Part shown: positions 55,243 to 63,430 of the stretch, one piece after another | How the letters are laid out: each line of letters starts with the position of its first letter | How positions within the stretch are numbered: position 1 is the stretch's first letter | Source: Gardnerella greenwoodii 00703Dmash | GTDB taxonomy: Bacteria > Actinomycetota > Actinomycetes > Actinomycetales > Bifidobacteriaceae | Length of the DNA: 64,000 nucleotides | Direction: 5' to 3' | Assembly: GCF_000263635.1 (NCBI RefSeq) | Contig: NZ_ADEV01000007.1 | Location: 153,577 to 217,576, forward strand | Notes under the pieces: model-generated | The model's input: only the letters and a program-made list of their open reading frames with translations | Told to the model about the DNA's origin: nothing | The model's database searches: none | Program-made: the position numbers and the translations under genes

Positions 55243-56109
55243 ATGATTACAATTACTACTTCAAACTTAAATGGTATTCGTGCGGCCGAGCGTAAGGGGA
55301 TGCTTGACTGGTCCGATGCCCACACTCCTGACGTATGGTGCATGCAAGAAGTGCGCGCTCCGCAGGACGCAATCGACCCAATTATGACAAAAATTGAAAT
55401 GGGGTATCGCGCATCTGAAAATATCGCAAATCCTTTAGAAAATGATAATTTTACTTATGCAAACGAAGTCTGCCGCGTAAAGGGTAGAGCTGGGGTAGCG
55501 CTAGTTACATCGCTTCCTGTAGTAACAAAGCGCTACGGCTTGCCAGGTTTAAGCGAGGATGTGGATTCTGGACGATGGATTGAAACCGATATTCGTACGC
55601 CTCAAGGTTATGAAATTACTGTTGCTTCAGTCTATGTTCACGCTGGAAACGTGGACGATCCGCAAAAAATGCAGCAAAAATTCCGCTTTTTAGACACAAT
55701 GCTTACTCGCTTGGGTGAGCTTCGAGATGCAGCGGCAAGTGGTGGAAATCAGGCGATTTTATGCGGAGATTTTAATATTGCGCATACGCCGTTAGATATT
55801 AAAAACGCTAAAGCGAATGAAAAAAGTGCAGGATTCTTGCCGGAGGAACGCGCGTATATTGACCGTTGGATTAACGAGTATGAATTTGTGGACGTTATGC
55901 GCATGCTTGCAGGAGATATTCAAGGACCATACACTTGGTGGAGTCAGCGCGGCAAAGCTTTCGACAATAATGTTGGTTGGAGATTAGACTACCAGTTTGC
56001 AACGCCAGAAATTGCAGAAAGCGCTTGTGGTTTTGTGATTGATCGCGCTGAAAGTTATGAGGCAAGATGGTCGGATCACGCGCCTTTAACCATAAAATAT
56101 GGTGTGTGA
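55243..56109 (+). CDS. xthA: Exodeoxyribonuclease III-type AP endonuclease
   Basis: About 288 residues of the exonuclease-endonuclease-phosphatase fold. Motifs: ITTSNLNGIRAAERKG at the start, WCMQEVRAP (metal-binding Glu), LCGDFNIAH with the Asp and Asn, and the terminal WSDHAPLTI His. Cleaves DNA at abasic sites in base-excision repair. The frame is open from 55150 but the upstream part overlaps the terminator; ATG 55243 fits the fold. The ribosome-binding site is weak. Confidence 0.92.
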   Translation: MITITTSNLNGIRAAERKGMLDWSDAHTPDVWCMQEVRAPQDAIDPIMTKIEMGYRASENIANPLENDNFTYANEVCRVKGRAGVALVTSLPVVTKRYGLPGLSEDVDSGRWIETDIRTPQGYEITVASVYVHAGNVDDPQKMQQKFRFLDTMLTRLGELRDAAASGGNQAILCGDFNIAHTPLDIKNAKANEKSAGFLPEERAYIDRWINEYEFVDVMRMLAGDIQGPYTWWSQRGKAFDNNVGWRLDYQFATPEIAESACGFVIDRAESYEARWSDHAPLTIKYGV

Positions 56110-56263
56110 TTATTAACCTACATTAAATGAAACTTAAGTAATAGTATTTGTTTATATGCATATTTTCAGTGCTTTGCTTGTGGTAATCTAATGAAGTTGA
56201 GCAATTTACGATGATTGGCATTATGCTTATTGTTGTGCTTGTTGTTTTAAGAAACGAGGAATA

Positions 56264-57025
56264 ATGGGCTGGTTATTTGGCCGAAGTAAAGAAGTAAAAT
56301 CTTCAAAAGATGTAGATGAAGTTGTAAAGTTAAAAACTGGTCCATGGGATTTCAACGATGAAGATGCTCCTGATTTCAGTGATTATCTTGATTTTGGCTC
56401 AATTTATATTCCATATTTCCAAGGTATAGAATTACGCGTAAAAAAGCAGCGCGAAAATGGTCAAGTAATTGGAGCAACAGTAACTTACGGGTCGTCAAGT
56501 GTTGAAGTTGAAGCTTTTGCTGCTCCGAAATCTACTGGTATTTGGAATGAAGTATGCAAAGACTTACTTGACGGAAATAGCCAAGCTTGCACCGCACAAG
56601 GCGAATTTGGAACTGAACTTTTGCTTCCTGTAAAAGTTGGAGAAAAGAGTATTACAACTCGTATCGTTGGAGTTGATGGTCCTCGCTGGATGCTTCGTGG
56701 AGTATTTTCCGGGCCTGCAGCAACAGAGTTGGCAGAAAATAATAATGAAACTAAGCAATTAGACGAATGGTTTAAGGGGATTGTTGTAAATCGTGGTGAA
56801 GAACCATTAGCTCCTCGCGATCTTATTCCTATGCACGAGCCATTAACTCGTGAAGAAAAAGAATCAGCACAGAAATTAGAAGAAAATAATGATGAAAGCA
56901 ATAGTTCATCTGAAGAAAATGCTGATGACGCTTTAAAAAAAGAAGATAAGCCTTTAGGATACGATCAGCAAGTTGATGTAAAAACTACGCTTTCTCGCGG
57001 ACCAATGTTTTCTGAGGTTAGATAG
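56264..57025 (+). CDS. DUF3710 family protein
   Basis: 253 residues. Conserved pieces GPWDFNDEDAPDFSDYLDFGS and DGPRWMLRGVFSG match DUF3710, an actinobacterial family of unknown function. The C-terminal 50 residues are acidic and disordered-looking. AACGAGGA precedes the ATG. Usually next to DUF3159, as here (30 bp), suggesting a joint role. Confidence 0.85.
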   Translation: MGWLFGRSKEVKSSKDVDEVVKLKTGPWDFNDEDAPDFSDYLDFGSIYIPYFQGIELRVKKQRENGQVIGATVTYGSSSVEVEAFAAPKSTGIWNEVCKDLLDGNSQACTAQGEFGTELLLPVKVGEKSITTRIVGVDGPRWMLRGVFSGPAATELAENNNETKQLDEWFKGIVVNRGEEPLAPRDLIPMHEPLTREEKESAQKLEENNDESNSSSEENADDALKKEDKPLGYDQQVDVKTTLSRGPMFSEVR

Positions 57026-57055
57026 CAGTAAGTTAAGTAGCATAAGGATATCGTC

Positions 57056-57829
57056 TTGAAAAATAACACTTGTGGTAAAAAAAGTTCTGGGCTTGCTTCC
57101 CTTGCCTCTATTGGTTCTGATGGAAGAAACTTTTCTGTAATTGATTCCATAGGTGGCGTTCGAGGCGTAATCGAATCTATGCTGCCAGGCTTGCTGTTTG
57201 TTATTTGCTTTGTTGTAACACGAAATGTGCAAACAACAGTTATTGTGGCAGCTGTGATTGCTGTTTTGCAAGTTGTGGTTCGTCTTATTCAAAAGCAATC
57301 TCTTATGGGAGCAATTAGTGGACTTGTTTCCATTGCAATTTGCCTTATTTGGGTATGGACGAGTCATCAAGCGCGCGACTACTACATGATGGGCTTTATT
57401 ACAAACGCTGTTTATGGTGTGCTTCTTGCGATTTCGCTGATTGTTCGCGTGCCTGCTTTAGGGCTTGTGATTGAGTCAATTCGCAAAATGCCTACGGAAA
57501 ACTTTGGCGCGTGGCTGCACGAATGGCTTGATTACAGGCCACTTAAGCGCGCGTATATGTATGTTACCGGATTGTGGATTGGTGTTTTTGCTCTGAGACT
57601 GGTTTTGCAAGTGCCATTATATTTGACAAATCACGTTGTGTGGCTTGGCACGGTGCGTTTGATTATGGGATTGCCGTTCTGGGCGCTCGCAATTTGGGTT
57701 TCTTACTTGATTATTGCAACGCCGTTTATGAGATTGCATCATAAAAATCGCGAAGAAAAACAGAGCGAAGAAAAGCAGGTTGACGAAGATCAGAACGATG
57801 TAAATTCAAGTGAAGTAAAATCAGCTTAA
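57056..57829 (+). CDS. DUF3159 family membrane protein
   Basis: 257 residues with about six hydrophobic segments; GGVRGVIESMLPGLLFVICF and YFNRG-like positions match DUF3159, unknown function. The start is TTG with AAGGATAT ahead of it. The gene end carries the first unit of a tandem repeat (see 57819). Next to DUF3710 upstream and the TrmA-type gene downstream, an order common in Bifidobacteriaceae. Confidence 0.82.
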   Translation: MKNNTCGKKSSGLASLASIGSDGRNFSVIDSIGGVRGVIESMLPGLLFVICFVVTRNVQTTVIVAAVIAVLQVVVRLIQKQSLMGAISGLVSIAICLIWVWTSHQARDYYMMGFITNAVYGVLLAISLIVRVPALGLVIESIRKMPTENFGAWLHEWLDYRPLKRAYMYVTGLWIGVFALRLVLQVPLYLTNHVVWLGTVRLIMGLPFWALAIWVSYLIIATPFMRLHHKNREEKQSEEKQVDEDQNDVNSSEVKSA

Positions 57830-57877
57830 CAAAAATCAGCGTTAGAAAATCAGCGTTAGAAAATCAGCTTAACAAAA
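57819..57877. repeat. Tandem repeat of ATCAGC units across the DUF3159 stop
   Basis: Four units of 14-15 bp (AATCAGCTTAACAAA, then AATCAGCGTTAGAAA twice, then AATCAGCTTAACAAA). The first contains the DUF3159 stop codon, so the others look like tandem duplications of the gene's 3' end. Confidence 0.75.
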
Positions 57878-57898
57878 CGCAAAACTAGGGGGTAGTTT

Positions 57899-59305
57899 AT
57901 GCAAGTGACGATGCGAATCGAGCGATATGCGGATCAAGGAAGATGCGTAGGTCATCTTGACGGACGCGTTGTATTCGTGCGTTTTGCGTTGCCTGGAGAG
58001 TTGGTTGTTGTGCGCATGGATGAGCCGATGCGTGCAAAAGCGCACTTTTTTACTGGCGAAGTTGTGGAAGTTTTGGAGCCTAGCGCGTATCGTGTGGAGC
58101 CGCAATGGAAGCTCGCGGGTCCTTTAGCACAGGGCGGCGGAGTTGGAGGAGCGGATTTAATTCACGTTTCTTTGCCTGGTCAGATTCGTTGGAAGGCAGC
58201 CGTGATTGCTAATCAATTCCAGCGTTTAGCGCACATGGATGTTTCGGAAAGCGATGTTAGCGTTGAGCGCATTCCGGGGGATGAGGAGCTTAACGGATTT
58301 AATTGGCGTACGCGCATGGAGTTGGTTGCGGATGATGAAGGGCGATTGTCTATGCGAAAGCGCGAGTCGCATGAGCGCATTGCGATTGATACTATGCCAC
58401 TTGCGTCGCGCGCGGTTTTGGCTATTGCGGATTCTTTGGACTTGTGGAATCGTTCTTTCTTGCCAAATGCGCAAATTCGTCTTGCTGTTCCAGAGCCTCG
58501 GGTTGAGGGTTTGGATTTTAATGACAAGGCTGCGCTTCTTGATGCGATTGGCGAAAATTATGCGCTTATAGTAAATGATGAGTTGATTGCAGGCTCGGCT
58601 TTGCTGCGAGAGCGCGTGCGCGTTGCGGTTGATGGTGATTCATCGCGTATGCGTACTTTTGACTACGATGTTGACGCGCGTGGTTTTTGGCAGATTCATC
58701 GCGCAGCTCCAGAGCATTTGGTGAACTACGTTTTGAGATTAGTTCGTTCTGCGCTTGGTGGGCGCACTAAGAATACGGTTTTGTGGGATTTGTATTCTGG
58801 CTCGGGTCTGTTTACGATTCCGCTTGCGACTTTGGCTAATGTTGGCGGAGATTCTTCTGGCGCTGCAGATTCCATTGGTTCTGCAGCACCAGCGCGCGTG
58901 CTTAGTATTGAAGGTGCGCCGATTGCTGTAAAGAATGCAAGGCGAAACATTGGGCGCGCAGGTCTTAGCAGGGATGTTGTTGAAGCGCTTGAAGGCGATG
59001 TTGCGCAAACGCTTGAATCGCAGGTGTTTAAGGCGAGTAAGTCGTCTAAGATTGTGCGTAGATTTGCGCATCCTGATGTTGTTGTGTTAGATCCTCCGCG
59101 TGCTGGTGCTAAAGCTCAAGTTTGTAAGCAGATTGCGAAGTCTGGAGCAAGAGCTGTTGTGTATGTTGCTTGTGATCCGACTAGTCTTGCTCGCGATGTT
59201 GGTACGTTTAGGGAGCTTGGCTACAGCGTTCAGTCTTTGCGTGCGTTCGACATATATCCCAACACTCATCACGTCGAGACTGTCGTATTGATGTCAAAGG
59301 CTTAA
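57899..59305 (+). CDS. TrmA/RlmCD-type 5-methyluridine RNA methyltransferase
   Basis: 468 residues. The N-terminal TRAM-type domain (VVFVRFALPGELVVVRM) precedes a class I SAM fold: SGSGLFTIPLA with the SAM loop near residue 302, VVLDPPRAGAK, and VYVACDPTSLARDVGTF with the catalytic Cys, then NTHHVETVVLMSKA. It makes m5U in tRNA or 23S rRNA; which one is not decidable here. GGGGGT ahead of the ATG. Its last codons are duplicated at 62274, so the gene appears to be an insertion site. Confidence 0.88.
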   Translation: MQVTMRIERYADQGRCVGHLDGRVVFVRFALPGELVVVRMDEPMRAKAHFFTGEVVEVLEPSAYRVEPQWKLAGPLAQGGGVGGADLIHVSLPGQIRWKAAVIANQFQRLAHMDVSESDVSVERIPGDEELNGFNWRTRMELVADDEGRLSMRKRESHERIAIDTMPLASRAVLAIADSLDLWNRSFLPNAQIRLAVPEPRVEGLDFNDKAALLDAIGENYALIVNDELIAGSALLRERVRVAVDGDSSRMRTFDYDVDARGFWQIHRAAPEHLVNYVLRLVRSALGGRTKNTVLWDLYSGSGLFTIPLATLANVGGDSSGAADSIGSAAPARVLSIEGAPIAVKNARRNIGRAGLSRDVVEALEGDVAQTLESQVFKASKSSKIVRRFAHPDVVVLDPPRAGAKAQVCKQIAKSGARAVVYVACDPTSLARDVGTFRELGYSVQSLRAFDIYPNTHHVETVVLMSKA

Positions 59306-59473
59306 TAGGTGGGTGCATTTTTGCCCTTGTGTAGCAGGGCTTAGCGAGAGTTATCGTTAAAAGGTTTAATGCAAAGCGGCTTTAAGCTGGGTTCTCGCGG
59401 TTTTTGAGCGTGTTTTGGCTGTTTGAGGAAACATGTCGACGCTCTAGGGTCGAGTGTACAAGATGGATAACGT
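59276..59473 (+). repeat. Long direct repeat, copy A (includes 3' end of the methyltransferase gene)
   Basis: About 198 bp recurring at 62274-62470 at roughly 85-88% identity by eye. It begins inside the coding sequence at GAGACTGTCGTATTGATGTC and continues past the stop. Nested ends read AGGTGGGTGCA (59307) and TGCACCCACC (59492-59501, just after the repeat). Confidence 0.88.
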
Positions 59474-59513
59474 TAAAAAGTGCACCCACTTTGCACCCAC
59501 CCTGTGAAGTGGG
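59469..59513 (+). repeat. Boundary motif copy 1, with hairpin
   Basis: AACGTTAAAAAGTGCACCCA and then CTTTGCACCC at 59469-59498. CCCACTT and AAGTGGG (59485-59513) can form a hairpin. The 30-bp block recurs at 60595-60624 with two mismatches; CACTTTGCACCC recurs again at 62576-62587. TGCACCCAC is present twice at an 11-bp spacing. Confidence 0.8.
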
Positions 59514-59579
59514 AAAATATAGCTCAAAAGGTAAAATGAAACCTGATTATTAGTATGTGCACGAGGAGGTGCTTAAGGA

Positions 59580-60173
59580 ATGGATAATAAGAAGTTTATC
59601 GCAGAGACGAAAGATGTTCGTTTAACGGTGAAACGCGCTGATACCTTTGGCGTGAGCTTTGTTAACTGTGAACAAGATATGTTGAGGGTTGAGGAAGCGC
59701 AAAATGTTATAAGGCTTATTCAAACTAAAAAAGTCTCAGCTTCGAATTGGCTGAGGTGGTTTACTCAGGGTATGCCTGAAATTGTTGTGAGTTTGCCACA
59801 TGATGTGGAAGTTTGTGAGGTTGAATCTGATTCTAATCAAGTGCTCATCACGGATATTGAGATTGGTAAGCTTTATGTAGAAGTGAACAATGGCAAGGTA
59901 GAAGTTGTTAATTTGAAGGCGGATGATGTCTTTCTTAAATGTTATAATGGGTTGGCTTCAGCAACAAACGTAGAAGTAACTCATGTTTGTACGCTTGATA
60001 CGTTAAATGGCATGAGTATTTTAGAAGGAACAATCACCAAGGATGCAAGCCTTGAAGTAGATTGTGAGAATGGTGTCACCGAGGTTTCAGATAAGAAGAA
60101 GGTAAATTGTAAAAACGATGGATTTGCGCATTACATGGTGCACTGTCTTAATGGGAAAGCTATTGCGAAGTAG
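59580..60173 (+). CDS. DUF4097-like beta-helix protein, unknown function
   Basis: 197 residues beginning MDNKKFIAETKDVRLTVKRA. The body is a series of short beta-type repeats with alternating hydrophobics (EIVVSLPHDVEVCEVE, LYVEVNNGKVEVVNLK), resembling the DUF4097/adhesin-like right-handed helix fold. No signal peptide or membrane segment is visible. A strong GAGGAGG site and AAGGA precede the ATG. First gene of the accessory region after the methyltransferase. No function can be assigned. Confidence 0.6.
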   Translation: MDNKKFIAETKDVRLTVKRADTFGVSFVNCEQDMLRVEEAQNVIRLIQTKKVSASNWLRWFTQGMPEIVVSLPHDVEVCEVESDSNQVLITDIEIGKLYVEVNNGKVEVVNLKADDVFLKCYNGLASATNVEVTHVCTLDTLNGMSILEGTITKDASLEVDCENGVTEVSDKKKVNCKNDGFAHYMVHCLNGKAIAK

Positions 60174-60264
60174 CAGACATATAGATCAAAAAAGAAGCAA
60201 TAAAACTTGATATAAGTTGGAATTAGAGCGTATATAGACATACCGATAAAGGAGGAAGCCGTAT

Positions 60265-60549
60265 ATGCTCTATGTAAAATTTGATGATTTCGAAGATGTT
60301 AGCGTCATGGGAAATGAGAAAGATCATGGAATGTTTATTCCGATTAAGGATGGGAATGTGTATGCTGAGTGCGAACGGTGCGGTGTAGTTGAAAGGATCA
60401 CCTCACCATGCGAATTCATTGCTAGCACATTTAGGTCAAGAGTGAACTTCAATGAAGGTTATGAACTTTGCGAGAAGTGCTTGCAAGAGGTTGAGTTTGT
60501 TACTGTCGCTTTGAGAACTGGAAAATTACCTAATCGAGAATTGAAATGA
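60265..60549 (+). CDS. Small protein with two CxxC pairs
   Basis: 94 residues. Two Cys pairs, CERCG near residue 38 and CEKC near residue 72, could bind one zinc ion; an acidic N-terminus precedes them. Excellent ribosome-binding site AAAGGAGGA. It lies 91 bp after the DUF4097-like gene and 46 bp before a repeat of the boundary motif. I do not recognise the family. Confidence 0.65.
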   Translation: MLYVKFDDFEDVSVMGNEKDHGMFIPIKDGNVYAECERCGVVERITSPCEFIASTFRSRVNFNEGYELCEKCLQEVEFVTVALRTGKLPNRELK

Positions 60550-60594
60550 CTGAAAAGCAAAGCAGTGATAACCGTAGTAATACATGAAAAACTA

Positions 60595-60624
60595 AACGTT
60601 AAAAGGTGCACACACTTTGCACCC
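60595..60624 (+). repeat. Boundary motif copy 2
   Basis: AACGTTAAAAGGTGCACACA then CTTTGCACCC, matching 28 of 30 bases of 59469-59498. It lies just ahead of the ABC-F gene. Confidence 0.85.
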
Positions 60625-60656
60625 GGGCGGTAAATGATAATTTAGGGAGGCGTTTT

Positions 60657-62135
60657 ATGTCAGTAATTAAAATTGAAAACCTCACTTTCTCATATTATGG
60701 ATATGTAAAACCCATATTTAAAAATGTATCGTTTTCCTTTGATACAAACTGGAAAACGGGATTGATAGGAAGAAATGGAATCGGTAAATCAACTCTATTT
60801 AAGTTACTTTTAAATCAAGAAACTTATCAAGGTAAAATAAGCAAGGATGTTGAATTTATTAAATTTCCACCAAATATAAGCGATACTTCAAAATTAGGAA
60901 TTGAGTTATATAAAGAACTAATATCAGATGATGAAGAATGGAAGTTATTTAGAGAACTCAGTTTGCTAAATGTAGATGAGAACCTTGTTTACAGAGAGTT
61001 TGAAACGCTTTCTAAAGGGGAACAAACAAAAATCCTTTTAGCTATTTTGTTTACAAGAGAAGATGGCTTTTTACTTATTGATGAACCAACAAACCATTTA
61101 GATATGGACGGAAGAAAAATTGTAAGTGAATATCTGAAAAGTAAAAAAGGATTTTTGCTTATATCTCATGATAGAGATTTTTTAGATGGTTGTATCAATC
61201 ATGTTATTTCTATTAACAGGAATTCTATTGATGTCCAATCGGGAAATTTTACATCATGGTATGAAAACAAAGTGATGAAAGACCAATTTGAAATTAGTCA
61301 AAATGAGAGATTAAGAAAAGATATTAAACGATTAAAAGAGTCTGCAAGACAAAGTCAAATTTGGTCTGATAAAATTGAAAATACTAAAAATGGTGTAAAA
61401 GTATCAGGTGTAAAACCAGACAAAGGACATATAGGTCATCAATCAGCCAAGATGATGAAAAAATCTAAGAATTTGGAGAATAGACAAAACAAGGCAATAG
61501 AAGAAAAACAGAGTTTACTAAAAGATATCGAAACAAAGGAAAGTCTATTATTGCATCCATTACATCATCATAAAAATCCTCTAATATCGGTTAGCAATTT
61601 ATCATCATGCTATGGAGAGAGACAGATCCTAAATAATGTAAGTTTCGAGATAAAGCAAGGCGACATAGTGGCTATATATGGGGGTAATGGTAGCGGAAAA
61701 TCAACCTTGATTAAAATTTTATTAGGTATAAATCACGAGTATACAGGTGAGATAAAATTAGCAGGTAATTTAAAAATCTCGTATATTCCTCAAGACACAT
61801 CTAATTTAACAGGTAGCCTAAATGAATATATTCACAAGCAAGATGTTGATGAAACATTGTGTAAAACAATTCTAAGAAAATTAGATTTTTCAAGAGAATT
61901 ATTTGAAATGGATATGAAGAATTATAGTGATGGACAAAAAAAGAAAGTTTTAATTGCTGTAAGTTTCTCAAAGCCAGCTCATATATTTGTTTGGGATGAA
62001 CCACTGAATTATATAGATGTAATATCAAGAATACAGATTGAGGAAATTATAAAAGAAGCAAAGCCTACACTCATATTTGTGGAACACGATAAGCGATTTG
62101 TAGAAGATATCGCTAATAAAATAATACAATTTTAA
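60657..62135 (+). CDS. lsaC: Lsa-type ABC-F ribosome protection protein (probable lincosamide/streptogramin A/pleuromutilin resistance)
   Basis: 492 residues, two ABC domains and no membrane segments. Domain 1: GLIGRNGIGKSTLFKLLL near residue 36, LSKGEQTK, LLIDEPTNHLDMDG; domain 2: YGGNGSGKSTLIKILLG near residue 342, YSDGQKKK, FVWDEPLNYIDV. The linker between them is charged (interdomain residues 210-300). Length and sequence fit Lsa(C), an ABC-F protein that displaces drugs from the peptidyl transferase centre; the exact variant rests on memory. Base composition is far more AT-rich than the flanking genes, consistent with transfer from Firmicutes. AGGGAGG precedes ATG 60657. Confidence 0.85.
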   Translation: MSVIKIENLTFSYYGYVKPIFKNVSFSFDTNWKTGLIGRNGIGKSTLFKLLLNQETYQGKISKDVEFIKFPPNISDTSKLGIELYKELISDDEEWKLFRELSLLNVDENLVYREFETLSKGEQTKILLAILFTREDGFLLIDEPTNHLDMDGRKIVSEYLKSKKGFLLISHDRDFLDGCINHVISINRNSIDVQSGNFTSWYENKVMKDQFEISQNERLRKDIKRLKESARQSQIWSDKIENTKNGVKVSGVKPDKGHIGHQSAKMMKKSKNLENRQNKAIEEKQSLLKDIETKESLLLHPLHHHKNPLISVSNLSSCYGERQILNNVSFEIKQGDIVAIYGGNGSGKSTLIKILLGINHEYTGEIKLAGNLKISYIPQDTSNLTGSLNEYIHKQDVDETLCKTILRKLDFSRELFEMDMKNYSDGQKKKVLIAVSFSKPAHIFVWDEPLNYIDVISRIQIEEIIKEAKPTLIFVEHDKRFVEDIANKIIQF

Positions 62136-62273
62136 GTAAAATCCAAATCCCAGTTTGTAGTGCCTTAGACTTTTATCATCATACGACATTCCCCTTGTCA
62201 GCTTCTTTCCTGCAACGAACGTTAAGGCTCTTTTTTGATGCATGGTTATCATCAGGGTAGTCTTGAAACATGT

Positions 62274-62470
62274 GAGACTGTCGTATTGATGTCAAGGGCT
62301 GATTAGGTGGGTGCAAATTTGCCCTTGTATAGCAGGGTTTAGCGAGGGCTATCGTTAAAAGGTTTAATGTGCGGCGGCTTTAAGCTGGGTTCTCGTGATT
62401 TTTGAGTGCAGTTTGGCTGTTTGAGGGAAGATGTCGACGCTCTGGGGTCGAGTGCACAGGATGTTAACGT
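62274..62470 (+). repeat. Long direct repeat, copy B
   Basis: Matches 59276-59473. Its first 35 bp would encode the end of a TrmA-type protein (ETVVLMSRAD, stop) but there is no gene upstream to which they belong, so they are a detached gene end. It contains the same nested AGGTGGGTGCA at 62305. Confidence 0.88.
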
Positions 62471-62481
62471 ACTTCGCTTGC

Positions 62482-62506
62482 GTTGAAAGCACACTGTGCT
62501 TTCAAC
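62482..62506. repeat. Perfect palindrome, 12-bp arms, 1-nt centre
   Basis: GTTGAAAGCACA at 62482-62493 and its exact complement at 62495-62506, with ACTTCGCTTGC to the left. The left flank and arm start resemble those of 13776-13822 (ACTCGCTTAG then GTTGGAAG), with different but self-consistent inner arms. It sits where copy B departs from copy A. Confidence 0.85.
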
Positions 62507-62575
62507 TTTGAGCAAGCTCAGCGAATCGAAGTGCATTCGCGAATTATATTTAATCGCTCATGCAAGTCGATTCGC

Positions 62576-62600
62576 CACTTTGCACCCAGCTGATGAAGTG
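62576..62600 (+). terminator. Boundary motif copy 3 with terminator-like hairpin
   Basis: CACTTTGCACCC at 62576-62587; CCACTT pairs with AAGTGG ahead of GGTTTTATAATT. Copy 1 at 59485 has the same hairpin without the T-run. Confidence 0.6.
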
Positions 62601-62679
62601 GGGTTTTATAATTCTTCATGCTGAATTATTCTTTTCTTTTTTGAAATAATGGTGTTCAAAAAAGGAGTAGATAATAAGT

Positions 62680-63288
62680 ATGCGCTATGGGTATGCGAGG
62701 GTGTCTACAAAGGATCAGTGTGTAGACAGACAGTTTAAGGCCTTGGAAGACAATGGCATTAGAAAAGGCTGTATTTATGTTGACAAGGCATCAGGGAAGG
62801 ATTTCAACCGTAGAAATTATTTGAGATTGTTTAGACGTTTGAGATCTGGTGATGAGTTGTTTGTGAAGTCGATTGACCGTTTAGGTAGAAACTATGATGA
62901 GATTATTGAGCAGTGGAACAAAATCACGAAAGAAAAAGAAGCAAATATTGTAGTGTTGGATTGTCCTTTGCTGGATACGAGAAAACATGTAAATGGTGTA
63001 ACAGGTAAGTTTATTGCCGATCTTGTATTGCAGATTTTATCGTATGTTGCTCAAGTTGAGCGAGAAAATATTCATCAAAGACAGATGGAAGGGATTCGTG
63101 TTGCCAGACAAAGAGGTGTGGTGTTTGGTAGGGCAAAGATTGAGCTTCCTGATGATTTTTATGCTGTGGCGACTAGGTGGCAGCGTGGACAGGTAAATTT
63201 GCGTGAGGGTGCAGAAATGCTTTCTGTTTCGCATACTACCTTTTCTAAGTGGCTACATGCAAGAAAAATTGAAAAAATTTGTAAATAA
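62680..63288 (+). CDS. Small serine recombinase (resolvase/invertase family)
   Basis: 202 residues. The catalytic domain starts YGYARVSTKDQ with the nucleophile Ser9, and shows VKSIDRLGRNYDEI (conserved Arg) and FIADLVLQILSYVAQVERENI. A C-terminal helix-turn-helix (LREGAEMLSVSHTTFSKWLH) binds DNA. Length fits resolvases and invertases, not the large integrases. AAAAGGAG precedes the ATG. No transposase is seen next to it. It may act on the nearby repeats or on an inversion in the neighbouring surface-protein gene, but neither is shown. Confidence 0.9.
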   Translation: MRYGYARVSTKDQCVDRQFKALEDNGIRKGCIYVDKASGKDFNRRNYLRLFRRLRSGDELFVKSIDRLGRNYDEIIEQWNKITKEKEANIVVLDCPLLDTRKHVNGVTGKFIADLVLQILSYVAQVERENIHQRQMEGIRVARQRGVVFGRAKIELPDDFYAVATRWQRGQVNLREGAEMLSVSHTTFSKWLHARKIEKICK

Positions 63289-63430
63289 ATCTAGGAATTA
63301 ATTTACAAATAAATATTGCAAATCAACCCTACCTTTTTCTTGATTTTACTACGCTTGCTGACAAAAAGCCATTGTGTAAATTAAACCCTACTTTAGTTGC
63401 CATCAACATGAAAATGCGGGGTGAATAAAT

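Larger units (their letters stand above)
62136..62679. other. 544-bp region holding the repeated methyltransferase tail, no gene seen
   Basis: After the ABC-F stop come 135 bp without clear signals, then long direct-repeat copy B (62274-62470), the palindrome at 62482-62506, and the third boundary motif with a hairpin and TTTTAT tail (62576-62600). The resolvase ribosome-binding site AAAAGGAG lies at its end. Confidence 0.7.

Noticed and set aside
62339..62536. A 65-codon minus-strand frame in the repeat region
   Set aside because: Lies across repeat copy B and the palindrome, with no ribosome-binding site and no homologous open frame in copy A.
59276..62600. An insertion sequence or integron
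   Set aside because: No transposase and no integron integrase are present in the segment; the only recombinase is the small resolvase just outside it, and the boundary motif does not match integron attC sites.
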